In this document: piece after piece, positions 1 through 7,504 of the stretch
Layout: the number at the start of each line of letters is the position of its first letter
How positions within the stretch are numbered: position 1 is the stretch's first letter
Origin: CALBPI01 sp038529355
GTDB taxonomy: Bacteria; Pseudomonadota; Gammaproteobacteria; Steroidobacterales; Woeseiaceae
Reading direction: 5' to 3'
Assembly (NCBI GenBank): GCA_038529355.1
Contig: JBCBDU010000033.1
Span: forward strand, 1-38,702
Length of the DNA stretch: 38,702 nt
The notes under the pieces: generated by a model
Database searches by the model: none
What the model was told of the DNA's origin: nothing
The model's input: the letters and a program-made list of their open reading frames with translations, nothing else
Translations under genes and position numbers: made by a program

Positions 1-1931
1 AGCACTGATTCCGCTGTGACGTCACCGGACACGCGCGCGTAGGTGCGACCGGTGCCCAGCGCCGGCGTGCGGTGAAAGTCGACCCACGCATCGGTGCCCG
101 ACATCGCTGCAATCGGCTGGCCAATGTTCAACAATCGGTACCACGCGTGTGCGTTGCCTAGCGGGCTAGTCCATGCGCATACCATTTCGATGCCCATGCG
201 TTTGGCAAGCACGCCATCGGTGACCAGTTCGGGTGGCATCGGATTGTTGTCAAGCGCGTCGAACGGGTCGGTGTCGATGACGATCGGGTGCACGTACGTA
301 GGGAATGCGCCGGTCTTGTCGGCGTAGTCCAGCACGTCGCCATTGGTCAGATCCGGATTGCCCAGCGTCGGGTTGTTTGGACCGAAGAACCACGGCACGA
401 ACGGTTGTTTAACACCAAGCAAGCCGATGTGTCCGTGGAAATGCGAGCGCACTTCCTGACCTTGACGCACCAGTCGTCCGTCCTTCTCTGTCTGGCGGCC
501 GACCAATGGCTCGTCGATGCGTCGCTGCCAACGATTCCACGACATTGGCGCGAGCATATCGAGATCCTCACCGGCCATTGCACGCAATGCATCGACGTGC
601 GTTGCTCGGTGATGCCCGTCACCATTCAGATGCACGTGGTGATCTGCCGAGACGTAGCCCGCGGCGTTTGCATTCCACAGTGGCTCCAGCACCGCGTCCA
701 GTTCCGTTTTGCGATCAGCGCGCACCCGAAACTGTTGGGTAACGACCGGTGCCATCGGTCCGTGCGCGATAACGGCGGTGTAGCGCCCGACCGGCAACGT
801 CATCGTGGCGCCGCGTTCGACGTAAAAGTAGTGGCGGCCAGTTTGAGAATCAAAGAACGTTGCGTCGAACGGCGAGGCAACCGGGTGGCCGTCCGCTCGT
901 GTCAGCGACACGCGCGCGGTGATCGGTTCTTCGGCTGCGTCGCTGACGGATAATGCAACGGTGCCCGTTGCATCCTTGCGCGCCCATTCGCTGATCTCAA
1001 TCGTCTGCGATCGACCGCCGTACGTCGCAATTCGTTTGAGTTGGAATTGGCGTTGTGCGTTCGCCTCTACGTAGTAGATGCTCTCGCCATCTGCACTAAA
1101 GGCGGGCGTCAGCGCGAAGCGATCACCGTTGGTCAACCGGTGCTTCACGCGCGGATCATCGAGATCCATCGTCCACAGGTGATAGGCGTTATCGATAGGC
1201 GCGCTGTAGACGATCAGCGACTTGCTCGGATGCGTGTCGGCCGTCAGGTGGTAGGTCAGCGTTTCACTGTGCACAATCTCGTCAGTACCTGCGACCAGGT
1301 CACGCGCGCGCAACACACGATGTGCGCCGGAGCCGTGCAGGTACAGCACCCCATTACCCGATGGCAGCCGGCGCGCGTTGCGCTCGACCTGCCGCAGATC
1401 GGTCAGTTGCGTGTCGACACCCGAGGCTAAATGACGCTGCCACAAGCTCAGTTTGTCTCCGACGCCTGAAGCATAGAACAGTCTCTGCCCGTCGGCGGAA
1501 AATTCCGGATCGAGTTCGATGGTTGGCGTATTGATGACGCGTTCGTCTCCATCGCTCAGTGTCAAGACGACGATCGAGGTATCGCTGCCGCTGTCACGAA
1601 CGAAGGCCAGCTGCTTGCCATCCGGCGACCAACGCGGGCGTGAGTCTACTTCGGGTCCATTGGTCAACTGCGTTGCGGTACTTGTCCGAAGGTCTAACAG
1701 CCACAACCAGCCTTGCGCGGCAAAGGCGAGCGTCTTGCCATCCGGCGCCGGTGCCGGATCGGTGGGGCCGTGCGCTAGGATCGGCAGCTCATGTTGCTCG
1801 AGGTACACGTGATGACCAAAGTCGGAAAGCTTTGCGTAGCGGTGTTCCCATTGCGCGCCAGCTGGTGCGAACAGCTGCAGGCCGCAGAGTGACAGTGTGA
1901 GTAAAACGATACGCGTGCGATAAGCGAGCAT
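1..1931 (-). CDS. Exported TolB-like beta-propeller / CehA-McbA-type metallohydrolase, C-terminus cut by window edge
   Basis: Open from ATG at 1931 down to base 1 (643 codons) with no stop, so the gene is partial at its C-terminus. An AGGTGA ribosome site precedes the ATG. Residues 1-26 form a signal peptide (hydrophobic core, APAGA|Q cleavage), so the protein is probably periplasmic. Residues about 50-330 hold repeated PD40/TolB-type blades such as SPDGKQLAFV, FSADGQRLFY and FSADGESIYY. From about residue 420 the sequence changes to YVSADHHVHLNGDGHH (D430, H431, H432, H434), an HxH metal-binding motif typical of the PHP-fold CehA/McbA hydrolases, followed by more His and Asp residues. The family contains hydrolases such as carbaryl hydrolase CehA; the substrate here is unknown. 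The propeller plus hydrolase architecture is read directly; function is inferred. No operon partner is visible on its upstream side. Confidence 0.8.
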   Translation of the reverse strand, partial: MLAYRTRIVLLTLSLCGLQLFAPAGAQWEHRYAKLSDFGHHVYLEQHELPILAHGPTDPAPAPDGKTLAFAAQGWLWLLDLRTSTATQLTNGPEVDSRPRWSPDGKQLAFVRDSGSDTSIVVLTLSDGDERVINTPTIELDPEFSADGQRLFYASGVGDKLSLWQRHLASGVDTQLTDLRQVERNARRLPSGNGVLYLHGSGAHRVLRARDLVAGTDEIVHSETLTYHLTADTHPSKSLIVYSAPIDNAYHLWTMDLDDPRVKHRLTNGDRFALTPAFSADGESIYYVEANAQRQFQLKRIATYGGRSQTIEISEWARKDATGTVALSVSDAAEEPITARVSLTRADGHPVASPFDATFFDSQTGRHYFYVERGATMTLPVGRYTAVIAHGPMAPVVTQQFRVRADRKTELDAVLEPLWNANAAGYVSADHHVHLNGDGHHRATHVDALRAMAGEDLDMLAPMSWNRWQRRIDEPLVGRQTEKDGRLVRQGQEVRSHFHGHIGLLGVKQPFVPWFFGPNNPTLGNPDLTNGDVLDYADKTGAFPTYVHPIVIDTDPFDALDNNPMPPELVTDGVLAKRMGIEMVCAWTSPLGNAHAWYRLLNIGQPIAAMSGTDAWVDFHRTPALGTGRTYARVSGDVTAESV

Positions 1932-2275
1932 GTAGTCACCTGAAGGTAAGTTGCGGCATCAATGCATCAAGTGAGCAAAGGATAGCTCAGTTGTTTCCTT
2001 CGCTTGAACCTTTAATGCGTTGTCGTGTTGAGTTTCTGCGTTCGGCGAGTCCTTTCAATCGCTAGTATCGTCTCAGAGTTATCGCACTGCATTCGGGTGG
2101 GGTTTAAGTAGATACGCCGCGATCCCTGACGATCCCGAGGCTCGCTGATGCGTGGGGTTTCCATTATTCTTGAGTCGGGTAGCGTAGACCTCTTAATTTT
2201 CGGGTTAATCCGTCCCGACGCAGAGGCTGATGGTGGCAGGCGACTGCGGCATTGTGCAGATATGGGCGAGAAATA
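1932..2275. other. Intergenic stretch, no gene seen
   Basis: About 340 bases between the divergent exported hydrolase and the orphan gene. It must hold the promoter of the hydrolase on the minus strand, but I see no convincing -35/-10 pair, no tRNA-like fold and no long inverted repeat. A minus-strand reading frame crossing this stretch has no family resemblance and overlaps the orphan gene, so it is not called. Confidence 0.5.
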
Positions 2276-2764
2276 GTGTGTGACGAGAGCAGGCGCAAAA
2301 CAAAGCGCGAAACTAAGTACGACAAGCTCATGCATGCGGTTGTATTCGCGCGTGATGCTTTCAGAGTTAAGAGGACTGCAGCGACTGATGAATTCGCCGA
2401 CTTTATGGAGCAGATGATACAGACAGGCGATTCGTATGCTGCGGCCAGCTCGAAAAGCCAAGTGGCTGCGTTATTCATGCCAGAGTTCTTAGAGATGCTT
2501 CGAGCCCAGATCGAAGACATTCCAGGCGACGCCAGCCACCCAAATAGAGTCGCGGCTCGAGAAAGTCTTGAATACTTCTATGAGTGTTTTCCCGCGTACC
2601 TGCAAAAACGAAATGCCAAGCGCGATAAGGTCATCGAAAGAAACAAGATTCGAAATTCCAACGAGTTCTATTTGATTCAAGACTACATCTTTGAGCTCGA
2701 AGGTAAGAAAGAAGGTGAGTTACTGGCAAAACTCTATGAATTAGTCGACAACGCTGAGATTTAG
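2276..2764 (+). CDS. Orphan hypothetical protein next to the ssrA 3' end
   Basis: I do not recognise this protein. From the GTG at 2276 it has 162 residues; a TTG at 2252 (170 residues) and an ATG at 2330 (144 residues) are other possible starts, and none has a strong ribosome site. It is charged and mostly helix-like, rich in Lys, Glu, Arg and Tyr, without signal peptide or membrane segment, so probably cytoplasmic. The C-terminal third has a patterned amphipathic run (EFYLIQDYIFELEG, then LLAKLYELVDN) that looks like real protein rather than a random frame. Its codons are more A+T rich than the housekeeping genes around it. It lies just beyond the 3' end of the tmRNA gene, a site often used by integrating elements, which suggests acquired cargo; no integrase or direct repeat was seen. 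Confidence 0.6.
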   Translation: MCDESRRKTKRETKYDKLMHAVVFARDAFRVKRTAATDEFADFMEQMIQTGDSYAAASSKSQVAALFMPEFLEMLRAQIEDIPGDASHPNRVAARESLEYFYECFPAYLQKRNAKRDKVIERNKIRNSNEFYLIQDYIFELEGKKEGELLAKLYELVDNAEI

Positions 2765-2923
2765 AGAGGCGTTCTTCGCCGCGTCAGTGCACGGTCAACT
2801 ATCATGGTTTGCGAGAAACGGGGCAGAGCTTGGCCATCGCGGCCGTTGGTTAATCCAATTCATGCCGATTGCCGGTAGGTTGCTCTATTCGAAGCGCTAG
2901 CAATCTGTACGCACCCCACAATG

Positions 2924-2961
2924 AAAAAAGCCGCAAACACCTATAACAGTGTTTACGGCTT
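2924..2961 (-). terminator. Rho-independent terminator of ssrA
   Basis: On the minus strand AAGCCGTAAACAC (2961-2949) pairs with GTGTTTGCGGCTT (2940-2928), 13 pairs with one G-U, around an 8-base loop, and runs into six T (2929-2924). It begins 12 bases after the tmRNA CCA end, so it terminates ssrA transcription and shields the orphan gene downstream. Confidence 0.88.
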
Positions 2962-2973
2962 GATCCGTTGCGT

Positions 2974-3332
2974 TGGTGGAGGCGGCCGGAATCGAACCGG
3001 CGTCCGCAAGCCCTCCGCTCTGAGCTCTACATGCTTATTTCGTCTTTAATCTCACTGCCGACAACCCGACGAAAGGGGCACACCGACAGCCAGTTCAGTA
3101 AAGGTTTTAACTATTGGGCCCCGAACATACCCGCCAGCGATCTTGTGAAAATAACTCCCGGGTCCGGATGCACAAGCACATACCGGTCGGAAGACAATCT
3201 ACTGGTTTTTAAGCAGCGATTGCGTAGTTGTCGTCGTTTGCAACTATAAGTTTACAGCTGGTTTTACGAGGTGATCTGTCCCTCGACATGCACCCAGAGG
3301 TTCGCGACCCACGTCGAAGCCATGTCGCCCCC
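2974..3332 (-). ncRNA. ssrA: tmRNA (trans-translation RNA), tag ANDDNYAIAA
   Basis: A complete one-piece tmRNA of 359 nt. The mature 5' end GGGGGCGACATGGC (from 3332) pairs with the 3' arm ending CGCCTCC-ACCA (2974), giving a 7-pair acceptor with one G-U. The 3' side carries the T-arm GGTTCGATTCC and the CCA is encoded. The tag frame is read on the minus strand from 3241 to 3209: resume codon GCA, then AAC GAC GAC AAC TAC GCA ATC GCT GCT TAA, giving ANDDNYAIAA, close to the E. coli tag ANDENYALAA. It rescues stalled ribosomes together with SmpB and marks the products for proteolysis. smpB lies 1.7 kb away, separated by two protein genes. A terminator follows at once and a promoter candidate precedes it. 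Confidence 0.97.
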
Positions 3333-3340
3333 AGAAGTTG

Positions 3341-3371
3341 TTAATATGCGGCCATCTTTCGGGTTTTTCAA
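3341..3371 (-). promoter_or_regulatory. Candidate ssrA promoter
   Basis: On the minus strand TTGAAA (3371-3366) and TATTAA (3346-3341) lie upstream of the mature tmRNA 5' end, the -10 box being 8 bases from it. The spacer is 19 bases, longer than ideal, so the exact boxes are uncertain. The whole region between ssrA and the divergent RidA gene is only 51 bases. Confidence 0.5.
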
Positions 3372-3383
3372 GGAACTAAGACC

Positions 3384-3836
3384 ATGCGTTTGATTGTTTC
3401 CCTGTTGGTATGCGGTTTGATGAGCGGTTGCGTGATCAGCGTTGACGCCGATGGCGACGACGAATATCCGGAAAAGCGCTATATCAGCGCTGGTGTGAAC
3501 GCGCCGTACTCGCGAGCGGTGTGGGCCGATGAACTGCTGTTCGTCAGCGGCACGCTGGGCACGGTGCCTGAGCAGCGCGGCGTTGTTGAAGGCGGTATCG
3601 GGCCGGAAACGTTGCAAGCGATGCAAAATATTTCACGCACCCTTGCGGACTCGGGCGCGTCCATGGACGACGTGGTCAAGTGCACGGTGTTCCTGGCGGA
3701 CATGGACGAGTGGGGCGATATGAATCGCGTCTACACGACATTCTTCCGCGATCCGCCAGCGCGCAGCGCGGTCGAAGTGTCACGGCTGGCGTTGGATGCA
3801 CGCGTTGAGATCGAGTGCATCGCGTTCGTCGACTAA
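3384..3836 (+). CDS. RidA/YjgF-family protein with lipoprotein signal
   Basis: 150 residues from an ATG with AAGGA nine bases upstream. Residues 1-16 are a lipoprotein signal: MRL, a hydrophobic core and lipobox MSGC with Cys16, so the mature protein should be lipid-anchored in the envelope. A short acidic linker (DADGDDEYP) follows. From about residue 32 the Rid fold begins (RYISAGVNAPYSRAV; LLFVSGTLG; ETLQAMQNI; VVKCTVFLADM). The family signature PPARSAVEVSRLALDARVEI is present, including the Arg of the ARS motif that in RidA binds the imine carboxylate. Cytoplasmic RidA hydrolyses reactive 2-aminoacrylate enamines/imines; the role of an envelope-bound member is unknown. It is divergent from ssrA and has no obvious operon partner. 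Confidence 0.88.
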   Translation: MRLIVSLLVCGLMSGCVISVDADGDDEYPEKRYISAGVNAPYSRAVWADELLFVSGTLGTVPEQRGVVEGGIGPETLQAMQNISRTLADSGASMDDVVKCTVFLADMDEWGDMNRVYTTFFRDPPARSAVEVSRLALDARVEIECIAFVD

Positions 3837-3980
3837 TAGGCCGCTGCGTTCAGTTCGGCCAACGTGGTGGTTGGTAGTTGCGTGATGGCCGTCTCGTGCC
3901 AATCGCAAGCGTTGAACGCGCCGCGTCATGTCAACGGTAGGCAAGCAGAGTGACTGCGAAGTTCATCCACGGCGGACCCA

Positions 3981-5012
3981 ATGCGTAGATATTGGACGTT
4001 TTCGAAAACGCTACTTGCCGTTGTCCTCTGCTGTATGGGTTGCGGGTGCGCTGTTGCCCAGCACGTGTCTCTTGGCGACACGGATCGGGCCGTTGCCTTG
4101 GCCCATCTTGACGCGATGAAGGCAATTGTCTCAAGTATTGGTGCACCCGATAGTGCGGGCTTGATTGGCCGCAATAGAGAGTGGGGCGCACTTTATAGCG
4201 CCAGATTTCAATATGGTGCGGGACGTGCGTTGCGTTTTGCGCATGCTACCGGTGATGAACAGATGCAGCGCTTATCGACACAGGCGCTTGTCGCAGGTTT
4301 GGACAGCATCCAGAACGATGGCTCGATCCCTGCGTCGCTGCCGCAGCGCTTGTTTCCCGATGTCCGGCCAGGTCCGTCGGATTTGGCCTCTGCTGCGGCG
4401 TTCTTTCTCAGTGATGCCTGCCCGGCTTTGCTGTTGTCCGGCGGTGCACCTGCTCATGAGAAAGCAATCGCACGTGCGTCAACCTGGCTTGTGAATCGCA
4501 AGGCGAGCCTGATCGCTCGTGATCGACAGGCACCGAATCGACTGCTGATCGATGCGTTGGCGTTCATTGGCTGCGCGCGTTTGCTCGATGATGAAACGCT
4601 GCTTGCCCACAGTAACGAGTTCATTGCTGCTGCACTGACGTTTGCAAGAGATGATGGTGTGTTCGTTGAAGCGGGTGGCAGTGATACAAGCTACCAAGCA
4701 GTTAATTTGGTCGTAGCTCATGAAATTTTGGGTTTAGGCTACCGCGGAGCGCACGCGGATACGTTGCGCTCAGCATGGAGCAATGGTGTTGATTGGCTAA
4801 TCGCTCGCATCTCAGCCAACGGGCGGCTGGATTCTTCTCGCAACACACGCACGTGTGCCGAAGAAGCGTTTTTGGGTCGTCCCAAATCTGTTGATGTGCG
4901 AGAAGTCTTTAGAGCTCTTGCTTACGCCGAAGTGTCGAACGGCGAAAAAATTAAACACCTCGCCGCCTTTGAGGCTTGGGTACGCACCCGCCCTGACCCT
5001 TGCGATTCGTAG
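3981..5012 (+). CDS. Exported protein of unknown function, helical-repeat type
   Basis: 343 residues from ATG 3981, preceded by GGCGGA. An N-terminal signal peptide runs to about residue 27 (hydrophobic core with several Cys, AVA|Q cleavage), so the protein is periplasmic or secreted; a lipoprotein alternative exists because of the Cys cluster (CCMGCGC). The rest is made of alternating hydrophobic helices, for example GRALRFAHATGDEQM, ALAFIGCARLLDDETLLAH and YQAVNLVVAHEILGLG. This pattern, with a GGSDTSYQ turn, recalls the alpha/alpha-toroid folds of polysaccharide-processing enzymes, but no catalytic motif is certain and I do not assign a function. It ends 46 bases from the convergent smpB. 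Base use is somewhat more A+T rich than the core genes. Confidence 0.75.
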   Translation: MRRYWTFSKTLLAVVLCCMGCGCAVAQHVSLGDTDRAVALAHLDAMKAIVSSIGAPDSAGLIGRNREWGALYSARFQYGAGRALRFAHATGDEQMQRLSTQALVAGLDSIQNDGSIPASLPQRLFPDVRPGPSDLASAAAFFLSDACPALLLSGGAPAHEKAIARASTWLVNRKASLIARDRQAPNRLLIDALAFIGCARLLDDETLLAHSNEFIAAALTFARDDGVFVEAGGSDTSYQAVNLVVAHEILGLGYRGAHADTLRSAWSNGVDWLIARISANGRLDSSRNTRTCAEEAFLGRPKSVDVREVFRALAYAEVSNGEKIKHLAAFEAWVRTRPDPCDS

Positions 5013-5058
5013 GCGAGCTTGATCAAGCATCGGCATCGCACCGAAGCGATGGTTCAGA

Positions 5059-5535
5059 TTAGCCGTGTTTCAAAATCCGACTCTTCTGCCGCTGCCAGTC
5101 GCGATCCTTGGCATCGGCGCGTTTGTCGTGTTGCTTTTTGCCTTTCGCGTAGCCAATCGTCAGCTTCGCGTTGCCGCCTTTCCAGTGCAGATCCAGCGGC
5201 ACGATTGTGTAACCCTTGCGATCCACAGCGCCGACGAGCCGGTCGATTTCGGTGCGGTGCAGTAGCAGTTTGCGCGATCGCGCCGGTTCCGGCTTCACAT
5301 GCGTGGATGCGGTTAACAGTGGCGTGATGTTGGCGTTGAACAGCCAAGCTTCGTTGCCGCGCAGTTGCACGTAGCTCTCGGCGATCTGTGCTTTGCCCGC
5401 GCGCAGGCTTTTGACTTCCCAGCCATGCAGCACAATGCCGGCTTCCAGCGTGTCTTCGATGAAGAAGTCATGCCGAGCTTTGCGATTGACCGCGATCGTG
5501 CCAGGCGGTGTCTTGGATTTTTTCGGTTTGGCCAT
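5059..5535 (-). CDS. smpB: SsrA-binding protein SmpB
   Basis: 158 residues. SmpB binds the tRNA-like part of tmRNA and carries it into stalled ribosomes. The start is the ATG at 5535 giving MAKPKKSKTPPGTIAVNRKA; an in-frame upstream ATG at 5574 would add 13 residues not usual for the family. Family features are clear: NRKARHDFFIEDTLEAGIVL, the conserved GWEVKSLRAGKAQI, ESYVQLRGNEAWLFNANI, and a basic C-terminal tail (KGKKQHDKRADAKDRDW) that in the family folds in the ribosomal mRNA channel. It is divergent from the transporter gene at 5670, leaving 134 bases for both promoters. Its RNA partner ssrA lies in this window on the same strand. Confidence 0.97.
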   Translation of the reverse strand: MAKPKKSKTPPGTIAVNRKARHDFFIEDTLEAGIVLHGWEVKSLRAGKAQIAESYVQLRGNEAWLFNANITPLLTASTHVKPEPARSRKLLLHRTEIDRLVGAVDRKGYTIVPLDLHWKGGNAKLTIGYAKGKKQHDKRADAKDRDWQRQKSRILKHG

Positions 5536-5669
5536 CAGGCGATTTATCGCTATTGGTACGAATCTTGATTGCAATGATACCAGCGATCGGGGTCGCTAAG
5601 CTGTTGTCAGGTGTGGAAAATTCGCGCAGTATTGCGAAAAAAACAGATGCCATCGAAGGGGAAACGCGC

Positions 5670-7073
5670 ATGGTTTCAGGGTCGGGTTCAAATACCAGCG
5701 GACGCAAGTCGCTACATGGGCAGTGGTCATCTCGCCTTGCTTTTGTCATGGCGGTTACCGGTTCGGCTGTCGGTCTGGGCAATATCTGGAAGTTTCCGTA
5801 CGTTGCCGGTGACAACGGTGGCGGCGCTTTTGTCCTCGTGTACTTGCTGTGCGTCGTGCTGGTCGGCATGCCGATCATGATGAGCGAGATCATTATCGGT
5901 CGACGCGGTCGGCGCAATCCGATCGAGACAATGACGTTGCTGGGCGAAGAGGAAGGCTCTTCGCGCCGTTGGGGTTGGGTTGGCGGCATGGGCGTGCTCG
6001 CCGGTGTGCTCATTCTGTCCTACTACAGCGTTATTGCAGGATGGTCACTGGACTACGTGCTCGAAAGTCTAACGGGGGCGTTCCACAAGCAGGACGCCGA
6101 TGGCATTGGCGCAGTCTTCGGTGGTCTGACCGGCAGTTGGCAGCGGGTGATGTTGTGGCACACGTTGTTCATGGGATTAAGTGTGTTTGTCGTTGCGCGT
6201 GGTGTTGAGAAAGGGCTCGAGAGCGCGGTCAAGTTCATGGTGCCGGGGCTATTGACCCTAATGCTTGTGCTGTTGATTTACGCCATGACTACTGGCTACT
6301 TCGTTGAGGGCCTGAAGTTCCTGTTCACGCCTGACTTTTCGAAGCTAACCCTGCAGTCGGTGCTGATTGCCCTGGGGCAAGCGTTTTTCTCGCTGAGCAT
6401 TGGCATGGGCGCAATCATGGCCTATGGCGCTTATTTGCCGCAGGACACGTCAATCACCAACGCATCAGTGACCGTAGTGATCGCCGACACCTCGATTGCG
6501 ATTTTGTCCGCGCTGGTGATTTTCCCGATCGTGTTTGCGAACGGTTTGAGTCCTGCGCAAGGCCCCGGTCTGGTGTTCGTCACGCTACCGCTGGCATTCG
6601 GCGGTATGACCGGCGGTACGTTGTTTGGCACTTTGTTCTTCGTGTTGCTGAGTTTTGCTGCGCTGACGTCGGCAATCGGTCTGATGGAGCCGGCGGTCGC
6701 CTGGATCGTTGAACGGTTTGGTCTGACGCGCCGCGCTGCGGCTATCGTTATCGGTGGTTTCATATGGACGATTGGCGTCGGCAGTGCATTATCGTTCAAT
6801 CTGCTGGCGGACTTCCAGGTCGGCCGTGGCACCATTTTCGACAACATCGATTATCTGACATCCAACATCATGCTGCCGCTCGGTGGTGTGCTGATTACGG
6901 TCTTCGCCGGTTGGGTGATGTGTGGTAACTCAACGTCATCCGAGCTCGGCACAACCGGGTTTACATTCCGGGCGTGGCGTTTCCTGGCGCGCTTTGTCGC
7001 GCCAATTGGTGTGTTGACGGTGCTTGCCTATGGCACCGGTCTGTTGGCCTGGATCACGGGCTCAAGCGTATGA
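5670..7073 (+). CDS. Sodium-dependent transporter, NSS/SNF family
   Basis: 467 residues, a usual length for bacterial LeuT-fold transporters. The start at ATG 5670 is chosen because AAGGGG lies eight bases upstream and because TM1 follows at a normal distance; the open frame extends further upstream towards smpB but without family sequence. Residues 31-54 hold the family hallmark GSAVGLGNIWKFPYVAGDNG followed by GGAF, the unwound TM1 that binds Na+ and substrate. About eleven or twelve hydrophobic segments follow, and the tail ends soon after the last one. The family imports amino acids or related amines with Na+; the substrate cannot be read. Its TGA stop overlaps the ratA start (ATGA), so the genes are probably translated together, an unusual partner for ratA. 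Confidence 0.93.
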   Translation: MVSGSGSNTSGRKSLHGQWSSRLAFVMAVTGSAVGLGNIWKFPYVAGDNGGGAFVLVYLLCVVLVGMPIMMSEIIIGRRGRRNPIETMTLLGEEEGSSRRWGWVGGMGVLAGVLILSYYSVIAGWSLDYVLESLTGAFHKQDADGIGAVFGGLTGSWQRVMLWHTLFMGLSVFVVARGVEKGLESAVKFMVPGLLTLMLVLLIYAMTTGYFVEGLKFLFTPDFSKLTLQSVLIALGQAFFSLSIGMGAIMAYGAYLPQDTSITNASVTVVIADTSIAILSALVIFPIVFANGLSPAQGPGLVFVTLPLAFGGMTGGTLFGTLFFVLLSFAALTSAIGLMEPAVAWIVERFGLTRRAAAIVIGGFIWTIGVGSALSFNLLADFQVGRGTIFDNIDYLTSNIMLPLGGVLITVFAGWVMCGNSTSSELGTTGFTFRAWRFLARFVAPIGVLTVLAYGTGLLAWITGSSV

Positions 7074-7504
7074 TGCGAAAGGTTCGCCGCAGTGCGTTGG
7101 TGCCCCACAGCGCAATGCAAATGTTCGCGCTGGTTGATGATGTCGCTGAGTACCCTCAGTTTCTGCCGTGGTGCACCGATGCAATTGTCCACGAGCGAGA
7201 TAACTACAACGTGCGTGCGACGCTCGAGTTGAGTAAAAGCGGCGTCGCGAAGCGGTTTACGACCAACAACGTTGGCGTGCCAGGTGAGCGGTTGGAGATG
7301 CATCTGGTCGATGGTCCGTTTAGTCACCTCGAGGGCACATGGTTATTCGAGCAGCTCGGTGATGCGGGCAGCAAGGCGTCGTTACATATCGATTTCGAAT
7401 TCAGCTCGCCAATGGTTGGCATGTTGTTCGGCAACTTTTTTGAGCAGACATGCAATTCGCTCGTCGATGCGTTTACCAAACGCGCACAGGCGGTGTACGG
7501 CTAG
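7070..7504 (+). CDS. ratA: RatA-family START-domain protein (type II toxin-like/COQ10-like)
   Basis: 144 residues starting at the ATGATG doublet (7070 or 7073) that overlaps the transporter stop. The single SRPBCC/START-like domain shows the family features VRRSALVPHSAMQMFALVDD, a YPQFLPWC motif, FTTNN, and a C-terminal helix (FFEQTCNSLVDAFTKRAQAV). In E. coli RatA was reported to bind the 50S subunit and block its association with 30S; the fold is shared with Coq10 lipid-binding proteins, so a quinone-related role is an alternative. The rnfH frame begins immediately at the next base after the stop, a conserved pairing. Confidence 0.92.
   Translation: MMRKVRRSALVPHSAMQMFALVDDVAEYPQFLPWCTDAIVHERDNYNVRATLELSKSGVAKRFTTNNVGVPGERLEMHLVDGPFSHLEGTWLFEQLGDAGSKASLHIDFEFSSPMVGMLFGNFFEQTCNSLVDAFTKRAQAVYG

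Noticed and set aside
2012..2461. 149-codon minus-strand frame in the 1932-2461 region
   Set aside because: Overlaps the better-supported orphan gene and shows no domain, signal or ribosome site.
2765..2973. Possible attachment-site copy of the ssrA 3' end near the orphan gene
   Set aside because: Apart from the terminator, no second copy of the ssrA end was seen here or in 1932-2275.
2968..3249. 93-codon plus-strand frame over the tmRNA gene
   Set aside because: It is the antisense of a structurally verified tmRNA.
5508..5669. Upstream extension of the sodium transporter frame overlapping smpB
   Set aside because: No ribosome site, overlaps the smpB start region, and the family N-terminus fits ATG 5670.
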